DNA from: Deltaproteobacteria bacterium
Lineage (GTDB): Bacteria; Desulfobacterota_C; Deferrisomatia; Deferrisomatales; JACRMM01
Length of the DNA stretch: 5,124 bases
Assembly: GCA_016218905.1 (NCBI GenBank)
Contig: JACRCS010000276.1
Span: 1 to 5,124 of the forward strand
Direction: 5' to 3'
The position numbers and the translations under genes were made by a program. The notes below the pieces were generated by a model. It was not told the DNA's origin and did not search any database. It saw nothing but the letters and a program-made list of their open reading frames with translations. The number at the start of each line of letters is the position of its first letter. The first letter of the stretch is position 1. Below, piece after piece: positions 1 through 5,001 of this stretch.

Positions 1-1
1 C

Positions 2-2500
2 ATAGACGAGTACGGGCTGCTGACCCACGAGGACGCGACGGCAACCCGCCGCCCGAGGTTGGAACTGAAGGCCGGCACGATCGAGATCGATGCGACCGGG
101 CGGATCGATGTCACGGGCCGCGGGTACATCGGCTCGCGGGGTTACTCGGAAAGCGGCCGGACCCTGGGGAACGTCGCGGGAGCGAGCGCCGGCGCCGGAG
201 GCAGCTACGGCGGGCTGGCCACCGGGTACGAGGGGCGTGCATCCAATGCGATCTACGGAAGCCTGACGAATCCCGTGGACACCGGCAGCGGCGGGGGCAG
301 TTGGGGGTGGACGGTCGGCGGCGACGGCGGCGGGGCGGTTCTCATCCAGGCCGGCACCATCCGAGTCGACGGCGCGATCGTCGCGGACGGCGGCGAGAGC
401 GGCGGCTCCGCGGCGGGCGACGGGTCCGGCGGGACCGTGAACCTTCGCGTCGGCAGGCTCGAGGGCACCGGGGCCATCCATGCCAACGGCGGCGGCCAGG
501 GCAACGGGAGCGGCGGCGGCGGCGGCCGGGTCGCCGTTGTCTACACGCAGGGTCTCACGCTGCCGGTGTCAAACATCCTTGCGCTCGGCGGTACCGGATA
601 CTACGGCTCCCCGGGCGGAAACGGCACGGTCTACCTGGCCGGGCCGGGAGAGGCGCACGGCAACCTCATCGTCGACGGTCAGGGGATCTCGACGCCGGGA
701 GACACGACGAGGATCCCCGGCGGGTACACCTTCGACTCGATCACCATACAGAATGCAGCGCGCGTCGTCGCCGACGAGGGCGTCACGGTCACGGGGACGC
801 TCTTGGTGACCGGCGATTCGATCCTGACACACGGCGTCGGTCTCGAGACCGGGCTGCCCATCACCGCGGCCGTCGTCCAGGTGGACGCCGGCAGCGCGAT
901 CGACGCGACGGGCAGGGGCTATGCCGGCAGCGTTGACTACAGCGGGCAGGGCAGAACGCTCGGAAACGTTTACGGCTCCAACCCGGGAGCCGGCGGCAGC
1001 CACGGCGGTCTCGGCGGCGGCTATCAATCCAACGCGAGCGCGCTCGCGTACGGCGATCCGTCAAACCCCGTTCATCTCGGCAGCGGCGGAGGGTCCTGGG
1101 GCTGGACGGCGGGCGGCAACGGCGGCGGCCGGATTGCGATCACCGCGTCCCAGGAGGTGATCGTGGACGGCGTCATCGCTTCTGACGGTGAAAACAGCGG
1201 CGGTTCCGCGGCGGGCTCGGGCTCGGGCGGGTCGGTCCTGATCCGCGCGCCGCTGGTCTCGGGGAACGGCTTCATACGGGCAAATGGCGGCAGTGTCGGC
1301 GTCGGCGGCGGCGGCGGCAGGGTCGCCATCTTCTGCGATGGGATCGGCCCCGGCGGGACGCTGAACAACCTTTACAACGTCACTGCGTGGAGCGGTCACG
1401 GGTACTACGACGAGCGGGCGTCGTCGTCCGGGACCGTCCTCATCAAGTACCGTGACCAGGAGGAGGGCGATCTCTACATCGACAACGATGTCGTCGACGC
1501 CGGTGGAGCGCCGAACGGCACAGCGGCGGCCTCCACTCCGCTGACACCGATCGGCTTCGGGACCACGGCTGACGCGACCGCGATCAGCCTCACGACGGAC
1601 GGGCTCGTGGCCGCGCTGGCCGGGGGCCTGACGGGGCTGAGGATCAACCCCGACATCACGCAGGCGGAGTCCTTCGTGATTTCGACCAACTCGGGGAACA
1701 CCATCGTCGTGCAGACGCCGAACGAAAACGGTGTGGATTTCGGCGCTCTGGCAGCGGCGGGGAAGGCCTACGTCGGGGTCTACCGCTTCGATAACGTGAT
1801 CTTCCGGCGCGGCGGCAACCTGGCGCTTGGCGACCGGCTGGAGGTCGTGGACACGATGTCGATTGGCGAGCACGGGTTACTCACGCATTACGCAGCGACG
1901 GCAAGCTTCGTTTCCCGATTGGACTTGACCGTCGGTTCCCTGGTCATCGACGCCACCGGGCGGATCGATGTCTCCGGTCGGGGGTACATCGGCGGCCAGG
2001 GGTACTCCGAGAAGGGCCGGACGCTCGGCAACGTCGCCGGCGCAGCCGAGGGCACGGGCGGCAGCTACGGGGGGCTCGCGGTCGGCTACGAGGGGCGTGT
2101 TTCCAACCCGACCTACGGCAGCGCGACGGATCCCGCGGACCTCGGCAGCGGCGGGGGCAGCTGGGGTTGGACGGTCGGAGGCAGCGGTGGCGGGCTGGCG
2201 ATGATCCGTGCGGCGACGGTAACCGTCGACGGTGCGGTCGCGGCCGACGGTGGCGCGAGCGGAGGGTCGGCCGCGGGCAGCGGCTCGGGCGGCTCGGTGA
2301 GCATCCGCGCGGTCAGTGTCGGCGGATCGGGCTCTGTCCATGCGAACGGAGCGAGTGTCGGCGCGGCCAGCGGCGGCGGCCGGGTCTCGATCGTCTGCAG
2401 CGGTGCGCTGACGCTACCGGCGGCGAACGTGAAGGCGTTGGGCGCCGCCGGAGGGTACGGGACCGGCGGGGACGGGACGGTCTACTTGGAGCATCCCTAG
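2..2500 (+). CDS. Large glycine-rich repeat protein, probably extracellular; 5' end outside the window
   Basis: This is the C-terminal 832 residues of a larger protein. A TTG codon at 59 could be taken as the start, but the frame is open to the left edge, and the residues before it (G-L-L-T-H, about 14-28) match the sequence ahead of the third module (about 1874-1888). Three glycine/serine-rich modules are visible: about 2-650, 836-1450 and 1866-2497. Each carries G-R-G-Y-x-G, R-T-L-G-N-V, G-S-G-G-G-S-W-G-W-T, S-G-G-S-A-A-G, x-A-N-G and a closing G-T-V-(Y/L)-(L/I). A less repetitive spacer (1451-1865) separates modules 2 and 3. Such G-G-S-V-x-I / G-x-G-x-I-x-A-N-G periodicity is known from large secreted, probably beta-solenoid proteins. 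No enzyme motif, membrane helix, autotransporter barrel or sorting signal is visible. The protein ends right at the end of the third module. An adhesin or surface/matrix role is inference only. Confidence 0.85.
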   Translation: MDEYGLLTHEDATATRRPRLELKAGTIEIDATGRIDVTGRGYIGSRGYSESGRTLGNVAGASAGAGGSYGGLATGYEGRASNAIYGSLTNPVDTGSGGGSWGWTVGGDGGGAVLIQAGTIRVDGAIVADGGESGGSAAGDGSGGTVNLRVGRLEGTGAIHANGGGQGNGSGGGGGRVAVVYTQGLTLPVSNILALGGTGYYGSPGGNGTVYLAGPGEAHGNLIVDGQGISTPGDTTRIPGGYTFDSITIQNAARVVADEGVTVTGTLLVTGDSILTHGVGLETGLPITAAVVQVDAGSAIDATGRGYAGSVDYSGQGRTLGNVYGSNPGAGGSHGGLGGGYQSNASALAYGDPSNPVHLGSGGGSWGWTAGGNGGGRIAITASQEVIVDGVIASDGENSGGSAAGSGSGGSVLIRAPLVSGNGFIRANGGSVGVGGGGGRVAIFCDGIGPGGTLNNLYNVTAWSGHGYYDERASSSGTVLIKYRDQEEGDLYIDNDVVDAGGAPNGTAAASTPLTPIGFGTTADATAISLTTDGLVAALAGGLTGLRINPDITQAESFVISTNSGNTIVVQTPNENGVDFGALAAAGKAYVGVYRFDNVIFRRGGNLALGDRLEVVDTMSIGEHGLLTHYAATASFVSRLDLTVGSLVIDATGRIDVSGRGYIGGQGYSEKGRTLGNVAGAAEGTGGSYGGLAVGYEGRVSNPTYGSATDPADLGSGGGSWGWTVGGSGGGLAMIRAATVTVDGAVAADGGASGGSAAGSGSGGSVSIRAVSVGGSGSVHANGASVGAASGGGRVSIVCSGALTLPAANVKALGAAGGYGTGGDGTVYLEHP
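62..649 (+). repeat. Protein-coding repeat module 1 (type A)
   Basis: This is the first complete glycine-rich module. It contains I-D-A-T-G-R (from about 89), G-R-G-Y-I-G at 116, the S-W-G-W-T motif near 298-312 and ends with G-N-G-T-V-Y-L at 617-637. It matches module 3 at a constant offset of 1860 bases for at least the first 300 bases and with only a small net length change by 550. Identity at DNA level is easy to see, for example around 281-330 against 2141-2190. Confidence 0.75.
836..1450 (+). repeat. Protein-coding repeat module 2 (type B, diverged)
   Basis: This is the middle module, with G-R-G-Y-A-G at 911, R-T-L-G-N-V at about 953, S-W-G-W-T at about 1097 and a close at S-G-T-V-L-I-K-Y (1421-1450). 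It lies 795 bases after module 1 and 1065 bases before module 3, measured at G-R-G-Y. It shares the core motifs but differs from modules 1 and 3 in the lead-in, in the Y-E-G-R region (here Y-Q-S-N) and in its C-terminal part. It therefore looks like an older paralogous unit. Confidence 0.7.
1866..2497 (+). repeat. Protein-coding repeat module 3 (type A'), runs to the stop codon
   Basis: This is the third module, with a lead-in G-L-L-T-H (about 1874) shared with the left edge of the window, then I-D-A-T-G-R-I-D-V, G-R-G-Y-I-G at 1976, S-W-G-W-T-V-G-G near 2158-2181, and G-D-G-T-V-Y-L-E-H-P just before the TAG at 2498-2500. It is much closer to module 1 than to module 2. After the shared closing motif the protein stops, whereas module 1 continues into a linker. 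Confidence 0.75.
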
Positions 2501-2543
2501 CCCCACGATGCAGAAGCTCGTGCAGGTCTTGCGTTGCCCGAAG

Positions 2544-2568
2544 AAAGCCGGGGTCGAGACCCCCCTTT
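2544..2568 (+). terminator. Weak hairpin after the repeat-protein gene, possible terminator
   Basis: A 5-bp stem (2550-2554 with 2559-2563, loop CGAG) sits on an outer 4-bp stem AAAG/CTTT (2544-2547 with 2565-2568), with a small asymmetric internal loop. It lies 43 bases after the stop. There is no T-run beyond the three T of the outer stem, so a Rho-independent role is doubtful. Confidence 0.25.
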
Positions 2569-2680
2569 GGTCCTGGCTTCCAACTCGTGCCCGAATCACG
2601 GTCGAGGGAGCAATCTCGATCTGAATGTTGAAATTCCCTCAGGAAACTGCGATTTCCGTAACCCCGTCGATGGTCAGATT

Positions 2681-2711
2681 GGGGAAGCCCTTGCGACGCA
2701 GGGGCTTCTCC
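2681..2711. other. Strong 14-bp inverted repeat (hairpin or operator-like palindrome)
   Basis: Positions 2681-2694 pair with 2698-2711: 14 consecutive pairs including two G-T wobbles, with a three-base loop GAC (2695-2697). No T-run follows on either strand, so it is not a standard terminator. It overlaps the -35 element of the candidate promoter for the patatin gene. It could therefore be a regulator-binding palindrome, or a structure formed in readthrough mRNA from upstream. It is the strongest inverted repeat I see in the window. Confidence 0.6.
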
Positions 2712-2720
2712 GTCTATACG
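2691..2720 (+). promoter_or_regulatory. Candidate sigma-70-type promoter for the patatin gene
   Basis: A -35 like TTGCGA (2691-2696) and a -10 like TATACG (2715-2720) are 18 bases apart; each matches the consensus at 4 of 6 positions. Transcription would begin near 2727, giving a leader of about 60 bases that contains the hairpin at 2737-2771. An alternative reading of the same DNA as a sigma-54 -24/-12 element is reported as a finding. Confidence 0.35.
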
Positions 2721-2736
2721 TCTGGATACATCTACT

Positions 2737-2771
2737 TCTTGCAGCAGGAGTGCTTTGCGGGTGCTGCAAGA
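2737..2771 (+). promoter_or_regulatory. Leader hairpin immediately before the patatin ribosome binding site
   Basis: A perfect 10-bp inverted repeat (2737-2746 with 2762-2771; arms TCTTGCAGCA and TGCTGCAAGA) encloses a 15-base loop. It ends one base before the AGGAG at 2773-2777. In mRNA the hairpin would sit right against the ribosome binding site, which is a common geometry for translational control or mRNA 5' stabilisation. Function is inference. Confidence 0.5.
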
Positions 2772-2772
2772 C

Positions 2773-2777
2773 AGGAG
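2773..2777 (+). promoter_or_regulatory. Ribosome binding site fixing the patatin start
   Basis: AGGAG lies 9 bases before the ATG at 2787. It decides against the longer in-frame ATG at 2625, which would put 54 unrelated residues ahead of a textbook lipoprotein signal peptide. Confidence 0.75.
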
Positions 2778-2786
2778 CCACGAACA

Positions 2787-3683
2787 ATGAATCGAAGGTC
2801 TCCGGTGCGGCACCTGGTCGTTGCCCTCCTCTCCTTTTCCCTGACCGCGTGCATGGGCCAGGCGGTTCGCCCCGAGCCGCCGGTGGTGAAGCCGGCGCGG
2901 GTGGCCGTGGTGCTCGGGGCCGGGGCGTCCAAGGGGTTCGCGCACATCGGCGTGCTGAAGATCCTCGAGGGCAGCGGGGTGCCGATCCACCTCGTGGTGG
3001 GGACGAGCGCAGGGAGCTTCGTCGGGAGCCTCTATGCGACCGGCCGGGGCGCCTTCGAGCTCCAGAAGATCGCGCTGGCCATCCAGAAGGGCGATGTCGC
3101 CGACTTCGCGATGCCGGACAACGGCTTCATCAAGGGAGAGAAGCTCGAGGAGTACGTCAACAAGGCGCTCGACAACACGCCCCTGGAGAAGCTGAAGATC
3201 CCCTTCTACCCCGTTGCCACCGATATCCAGAGCGGGAAAGAGGTCGTGTTCACGAAGGGCAACGCGGGAACGGCCGTGCGGTCGAGCTGTTCTATCCCGG
3301 GCGTCTTCCGGCCGGTGAAGATCGGCGACCGCACGTACGTCGACGGAGGGGTGGTGAGCCCGGTCGCGGTTGATGCGGCTCGCCGGCAGGGCGCCGACGT
3401 GGTGATCGCCGTGGACATCTCCGGCGACGTCGACGGCCCCGCGCCGACGGGCACGATCGAGACCATCCTCCAGGCGATCAACATCATGTACTCCAAGATC
3501 GCCGCGGCGCAGCTCGTGCGGGCCGACGTGGTGATCCGGCCCCTGGTCGGGTCCATCGGCGCTGCGGACTTCGAGAAGCGCCACGAGGCGATCATGGAAG
3601 GCGAGAAGGCGACGATGGCGGCGATGCCGCGGATCCGAGCCCTGCTCGAGCGCCTCCGCCGGGAGGGCCGGCTCGCCCCCTGA
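2787..3683 (+). CDS. Patatin-like phospholipase family lipoprotein
   Basis: This 298-residue protein is a probable lipid acyl hydrolase of the patatin/RssA type. The N-terminus is a lipoprotein signal: M-N-R-R, a hydrophobic stretch (residues 9-18) and the lipobox L-T-A-C with Cys22 as the lipidation site. Met at the next position does not signal inner-membrane retention, so outer-membrane anchoring is likely in a diderm. The patatin domain runs from about 38 to 200: oxyanion loop G-A-G-A-S-K-G (44-50), followed by F-A-H-I-G-V-L; nucleophile elbow G-T-S-A-G with Ser74; S-I-P-G-V-F (169-174); and D-G-G with Asp186 completing the Ser-Asp dyad. All catalytic elements are present, and Lys replaces the more usual Arg in the oxyanion loop. 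The C-terminus is charged and helical. The gene has its own leader with two hairpins and converges on the OsmC gene. Substrate is unknown; phospholipid turnover or lysophospholipase activity is the family-based guess. Confidence 0.93.
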   Translation: MNRRSPVRHLVVALLSFSLTACMGQAVRPEPPVVKPARVAVVLGAGASKGFAHIGVLKILEGSGVPIHLVVGTSAGSFVGSLYATGRGAFELQKIALAIQKGDVADFAMPDNGFIKGEKLEEYVNKALDNTPLEKLKIPFYPVATDIQSGKEVVFTKGNAGTAVRSSCSIPGVFRPVKIGDRTYVDGGVVSPVAVDAARRQGADVVIAVDISGDVDGPAPTGTIETILQAINIMYSKIAAAQLVRADVVIRPLVGSIGAADFEKRHEAIMEGEKATMAAMPRIRALLERLRREGRLAP

Positions 3684-3685
3684 CG

Positions 3686-3705
3686 CACGGCCGGGTCAGG
3701 CCGTG
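3686..3705. terminator. Short GC hairpin between convergent genes, possible bidirectional terminator
   Basis: CACGGCC (3686-3692) and GGCCGTG (3699-3705) form a perfect 7-bp stem with a 6-base loop. It begins 2 bases after the patatin stop, and its loop covers the OsmC stop codon. T-runs are lacking on both sides, so any termination would be of the non-canonical GC-hairpin kind. Confidence 0.4.
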
Positions 3706-4082
3706 ACGACCTCGAACTCCGGGGGCTCGACGATGTGGCGCTTGACCGTGCACTGATCGATCGTGCGCACGATGGCGGCGCGGTACTTCTCGGGGAAACC
3801 GGCGGGCAGCTCCACGTGGATCGTGATCTTCGTGAAGAGCTTCTTCTCGGGGTTGCGCTCGAAGGCGAGCCGGACCTTCAGGTCCGAGGTGTCAATCTGG
3901 CGCTCCTGGCAGAAGCGCAGGGCGTAAAAGCCGGCGCACGTGCCGATCGAAGCGAGGAAGAGGTCGAAGGGAGAGGCGCCGGTGCCGCCGCCCAGAGGGG
4001 GCGGCTGATCGGTGTGGACGTCGACGCCTTTGTACCGGGCGTCGACCGCGACGCCGCCGGGAAACGTGATCTCCATGTCCAT
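3696..4082 (-). CDS. OsmC/Ohr family protein (thiol-dependent peroxidase-like)
   Basis: This 128-residue protein is the usual size for short OsmC-family members. After an N-terminal beta region it shows G-G-G-T-G-A-S-P-F-D-L-F-L-A-S (31-45), the family hallmark ahead of the first conserved cysteine, Cys49 in G-T-C. The second conserved cysteine is Cys111 in D-Q-C-T-V. These two would form the Cys pair that reduces organic hydroperoxides in OsmC and Ohr. An additional Cys58 lies in the same helix as Cys49. The gene starts at ATG 4082 with an AGGAG 6 bases upstream; the 73 in-frame codons further upstream read as arginine-rich shadow sequence. It lies 73 bases downstream of the PAS gene on the same strand and is probably co-transcribed. 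Peroxidase activity is a family-based inference: some short members have no proven substrate. It is a cytoplasmic protein with no signal peptide. Confidence 0.92.
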   Translation of the reverse strand: MDMEITFPGGVAVDARYKGVDVHTDQPPPLGGGTGASPFDLFLASIGTCAGFYALRFCQERQIDTSDLKVRLAFERNPEKKLFTKITIHVELPAGFPEKYRAAIVRTIDQCTVKRHIVEPPEFEVVTA

Positions 4083-4088
4083 GGGTGG

Positions 4089-4093
4089 CTCCT
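4089..4093 (-). promoter_or_regulatory. Ribosome binding site of the OsmC gene
   Basis: On the minus strand AGGAG (within AAGAGGAG, 4096-4089) lies 6 bases before ATG 4082. It selects this start over the in-frame upstream codon at 4301, which would lie inside the PAS gene. Confidence 0.75.
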
Positions 4094-4155
4094 CTTGGGT
4101 GGTCCGCGAGGTGGCGGGCCAGGCGGGGGATTGAGTCGGCGTTCGTCTGCCGGTG

Positions 4156-4803
4156 TCAGACCTCCGTGTCCTCGGACGGCGCTTTCGTGCCCCTCCGGCG
4201 AGGATAGAGCTCCCTGCGGCAGTCGGGGCACAGGCCGTGCGTGAACTCGGCGTGGCTGTGCTGCTCGAGGTACGCTTCGAGCACTTCCCAGGCGTCGTCA
4301 TCCCTCCGGATCTTCTTGCAGCCCGCGCAGATCGGGATGAGCCCCCGCAAGCGGTGCAGGGCCGTGACGTCCTGGATCAGGAGGAGCGCGTACACCTCGC
4401 CCCCGACGGGGAGGGGCGAGCCGGACAGGAGGAAGACCAGGGGCCCGCCGGACCGACGAACCTGTACCTCCCGCTGGAGGACGCTCCGGCCGTCCAGTAC
4501 CTGCCCTGCCGCCTGACGAACCGGACACTCCAGACACGGGGGGGTCGATCCGCATCCGCCCGGCGACGCCACCGCGTTGACGCACCGCAGGAGGTCCCCG
4601 GGCCGCGCCGCGGCCGTCTCCAGGGGAAGGCTCCGCTCGGTCAGGCGGGCCGCGAGGCTGTTCCCATGGGTGACCCGAAGGTCTCGATCGGTCACCAGGG
4701 CGGCGGCGGGAAGTGCCTCGAGCAGCACCTGCAGCGGCAGGGCTCCCTGCACAAGGGATACGTCGGGCGCTGGATCGAGGGGTGGGGTGACCTTCGCTCT
4801 CAT
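4156..4803 (-). CDS. Small PAS-domain protein with two four-cysteine clusters
   Basis: This 215-residue protein lacks any kinase, GGDEF, HTH or receiver output. A PAS-like fold spans about 23-150: a helix then A-L-V-T-D-R-D-L-R-V and N-S-L-A-A-R-L at the start, and beta strands with F-L-L-S-G-S-P-L, Y-A-L-L-L-I-Q-D-V-T and a linking helix at the end. Between them sits a cysteine insert, C74-x9-C84-x5-C90-x2-C93. The C-terminal part (156-201) has I-C-A-G-C-K-K-I-R, a D-A-W-E-V-L-E-x-Y-L segment and H-G-L-C-P-D-C, giving C159-x2-C162 and C192-x2-C195. I recognise this tail from PAS and response-regulator proteins of Deltaproteobacteria; its role is uncharacterised. All eight cysteines fall in these clusters, which suggests metal or Fe-S binding (inference). 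ATG 4803 is preferred, with a weak GAGG just upstream; an in-frame TTG at 4881 would add 26 basic residues and is less likely. The OsmC gene follows, so redox sensing is plausible. Confidence 0.8.
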   Translation of the reverse strand: MRAKVTPPLDPAPDVSLVQGALPLQVLLEALPAAALVTDRDLRVTHGNSLAARLTERSLPLETAAARPGDLLRCVNAVASPGGCGSTPPCLECPVRQAAGQVLDGRSVLQREVQVRRSGGPLVFLLSGSPLPVGGEVYALLLIQDVTALHRLRGLIPICAGCKKIRRDDDAWEVLEAYLEQHSHAEFTHGLCPDCRRELYPRRRGTKAPSEDTEV

Positions 4804-4851
4804 CGGGCCTCGTTCGCCATCAAACGGCGTTGATCGTCTGGGCTGAGAAAG

Positions 4852-4881
4852 AGAATACTTCAAGGCGTGCCGACGGCGCAA
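4852..4881 (-). promoter_or_regulatory. Candidate promoter for the PAS-OsmC operon
   Basis: On the minus strand TTGCGC (4881-4876) and TATTCT (4857-4852) are 18 bases apart, a weak sigma-70-like pair. The TATTCT lies in the only AT-richer patch of this intergenic region. It sits about 48 bases ahead of ATG 4803, which also supports that start over the TTG at 4881. Confidence 0.3.
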
Positions 4882-4916
4882 TTCGCGCGGAACGGATCCG
4901 CGGTCCGGCCACGCGC

Positions 4917-4938
4917 GCGCCGTCGCCGCGCCGTCGCC
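4917..4938 (+). repeat. Perfect 11-base tandem repeat in the divergent promoter region
   Basis: GCGCCGTCGCC occurs twice back to back (4917-4927 and 4928-4938) and ends exactly where the -35 of the candidate ecfT promoter begins. The spacing of 11 bases is near one helical turn, so a regulator could bind both copies on one DNA face. In DNA this GC-rich it could also be chance slippage. Confidence 0.6.
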
Positions 4939-4967
4939 TTGTCCCGGACCTGCCCCTCTGCTACGCT
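4939..4967 (+). promoter_or_regulatory. Candidate sigma-70-type promoter for ecfT
   Basis: TTGTCC (4939-4944) and TACGCT (4962-4967) are separated by 17 bases, the ideal spacing. The -35 keeps TTG and the -10 keeps TA...T. The predicted start near 4974 would leave a leader of under 30 bases, so there is no room for a riboswitch between this promoter and the gene. Confidence 0.35.
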
Positions 4968-4985
4968 ACCGCCGGCTTTTCAGAC

Positions 4986-4990
4986 AGGAG
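4986..4990 (+). promoter_or_regulatory. Ribosome binding site of ecfT
   Basis: AGGAG lies 11 bases before the TTG at 5002. It is the only good Shine-Dalgarno sequence near the conserved N-terminus and supports a TTG start, since no ATG or GTG is suitably placed. Confidence 0.6.
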
Positions 4991-5001
4991 ACCCGAGCCC
5001 G

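Noticed and set aside
1061..1873. Long open frame of 270 codons on the minus strand
   Set aside because: It is antisense to the repeat gene; its arginine/alanine/proline-rich translation shows no domain and arises from high GC on the opposite strand of a glycine-rich gene.
62..2497. CRISPR array or mobile-element repeats as the source of the periodicity
   Set aside because: The repeats are long, in frame, divergent at synonymous-type positions and encode a continuous protein; no short identical repeats with unique spacers and no transposase are present.
2625..2786. Longer patatin start at ATG 2625
   Set aside because: It would add 54 residues ahead of a clear lipoprotein signal peptide and run through both leader hairpins; ATG 2787 has a good AGGAG.
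2534..3373. 279-codon open frame on the plus strand overlapping the patatin gene
   Set aside because: It is the out-of-frame shadow of the patatin gene, G/R-rich with no recognisable domain.
2313..3584. 423-codon open frame on the minus strand
   Set aside because: It spans the end of the repeat gene, the intergenic region and most of the patatin gene in antisense. The translation is rich in R, D, H and P without motifs, while the plus-strand patatin has full catalytic motifs.
2787..3683. Patatin as an anti-phage effector (CapV-like, CBASS)
   Set aside because: No nucleotidyltransferase or other CBASS partner is nearby, and the protein carries an export lipoprotein signal, so a cytoplasmic effector role is unlikely.
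4083..4301. Longer OsmC start upstream of 4082
   Set aside because: The added 73 residues are low-complexity shadow sequence overlapping the PAS gene, and the conserved family N-terminus and ribosome binding site fit ATG 4082.
4804..5001. Cobalamin or other vitamin riboswitch ahead of ecfT
   Set aside because: The candidate promoter leaves a leader of under 30 bases, and I see no conserved riboswitch box in the 198 bases.
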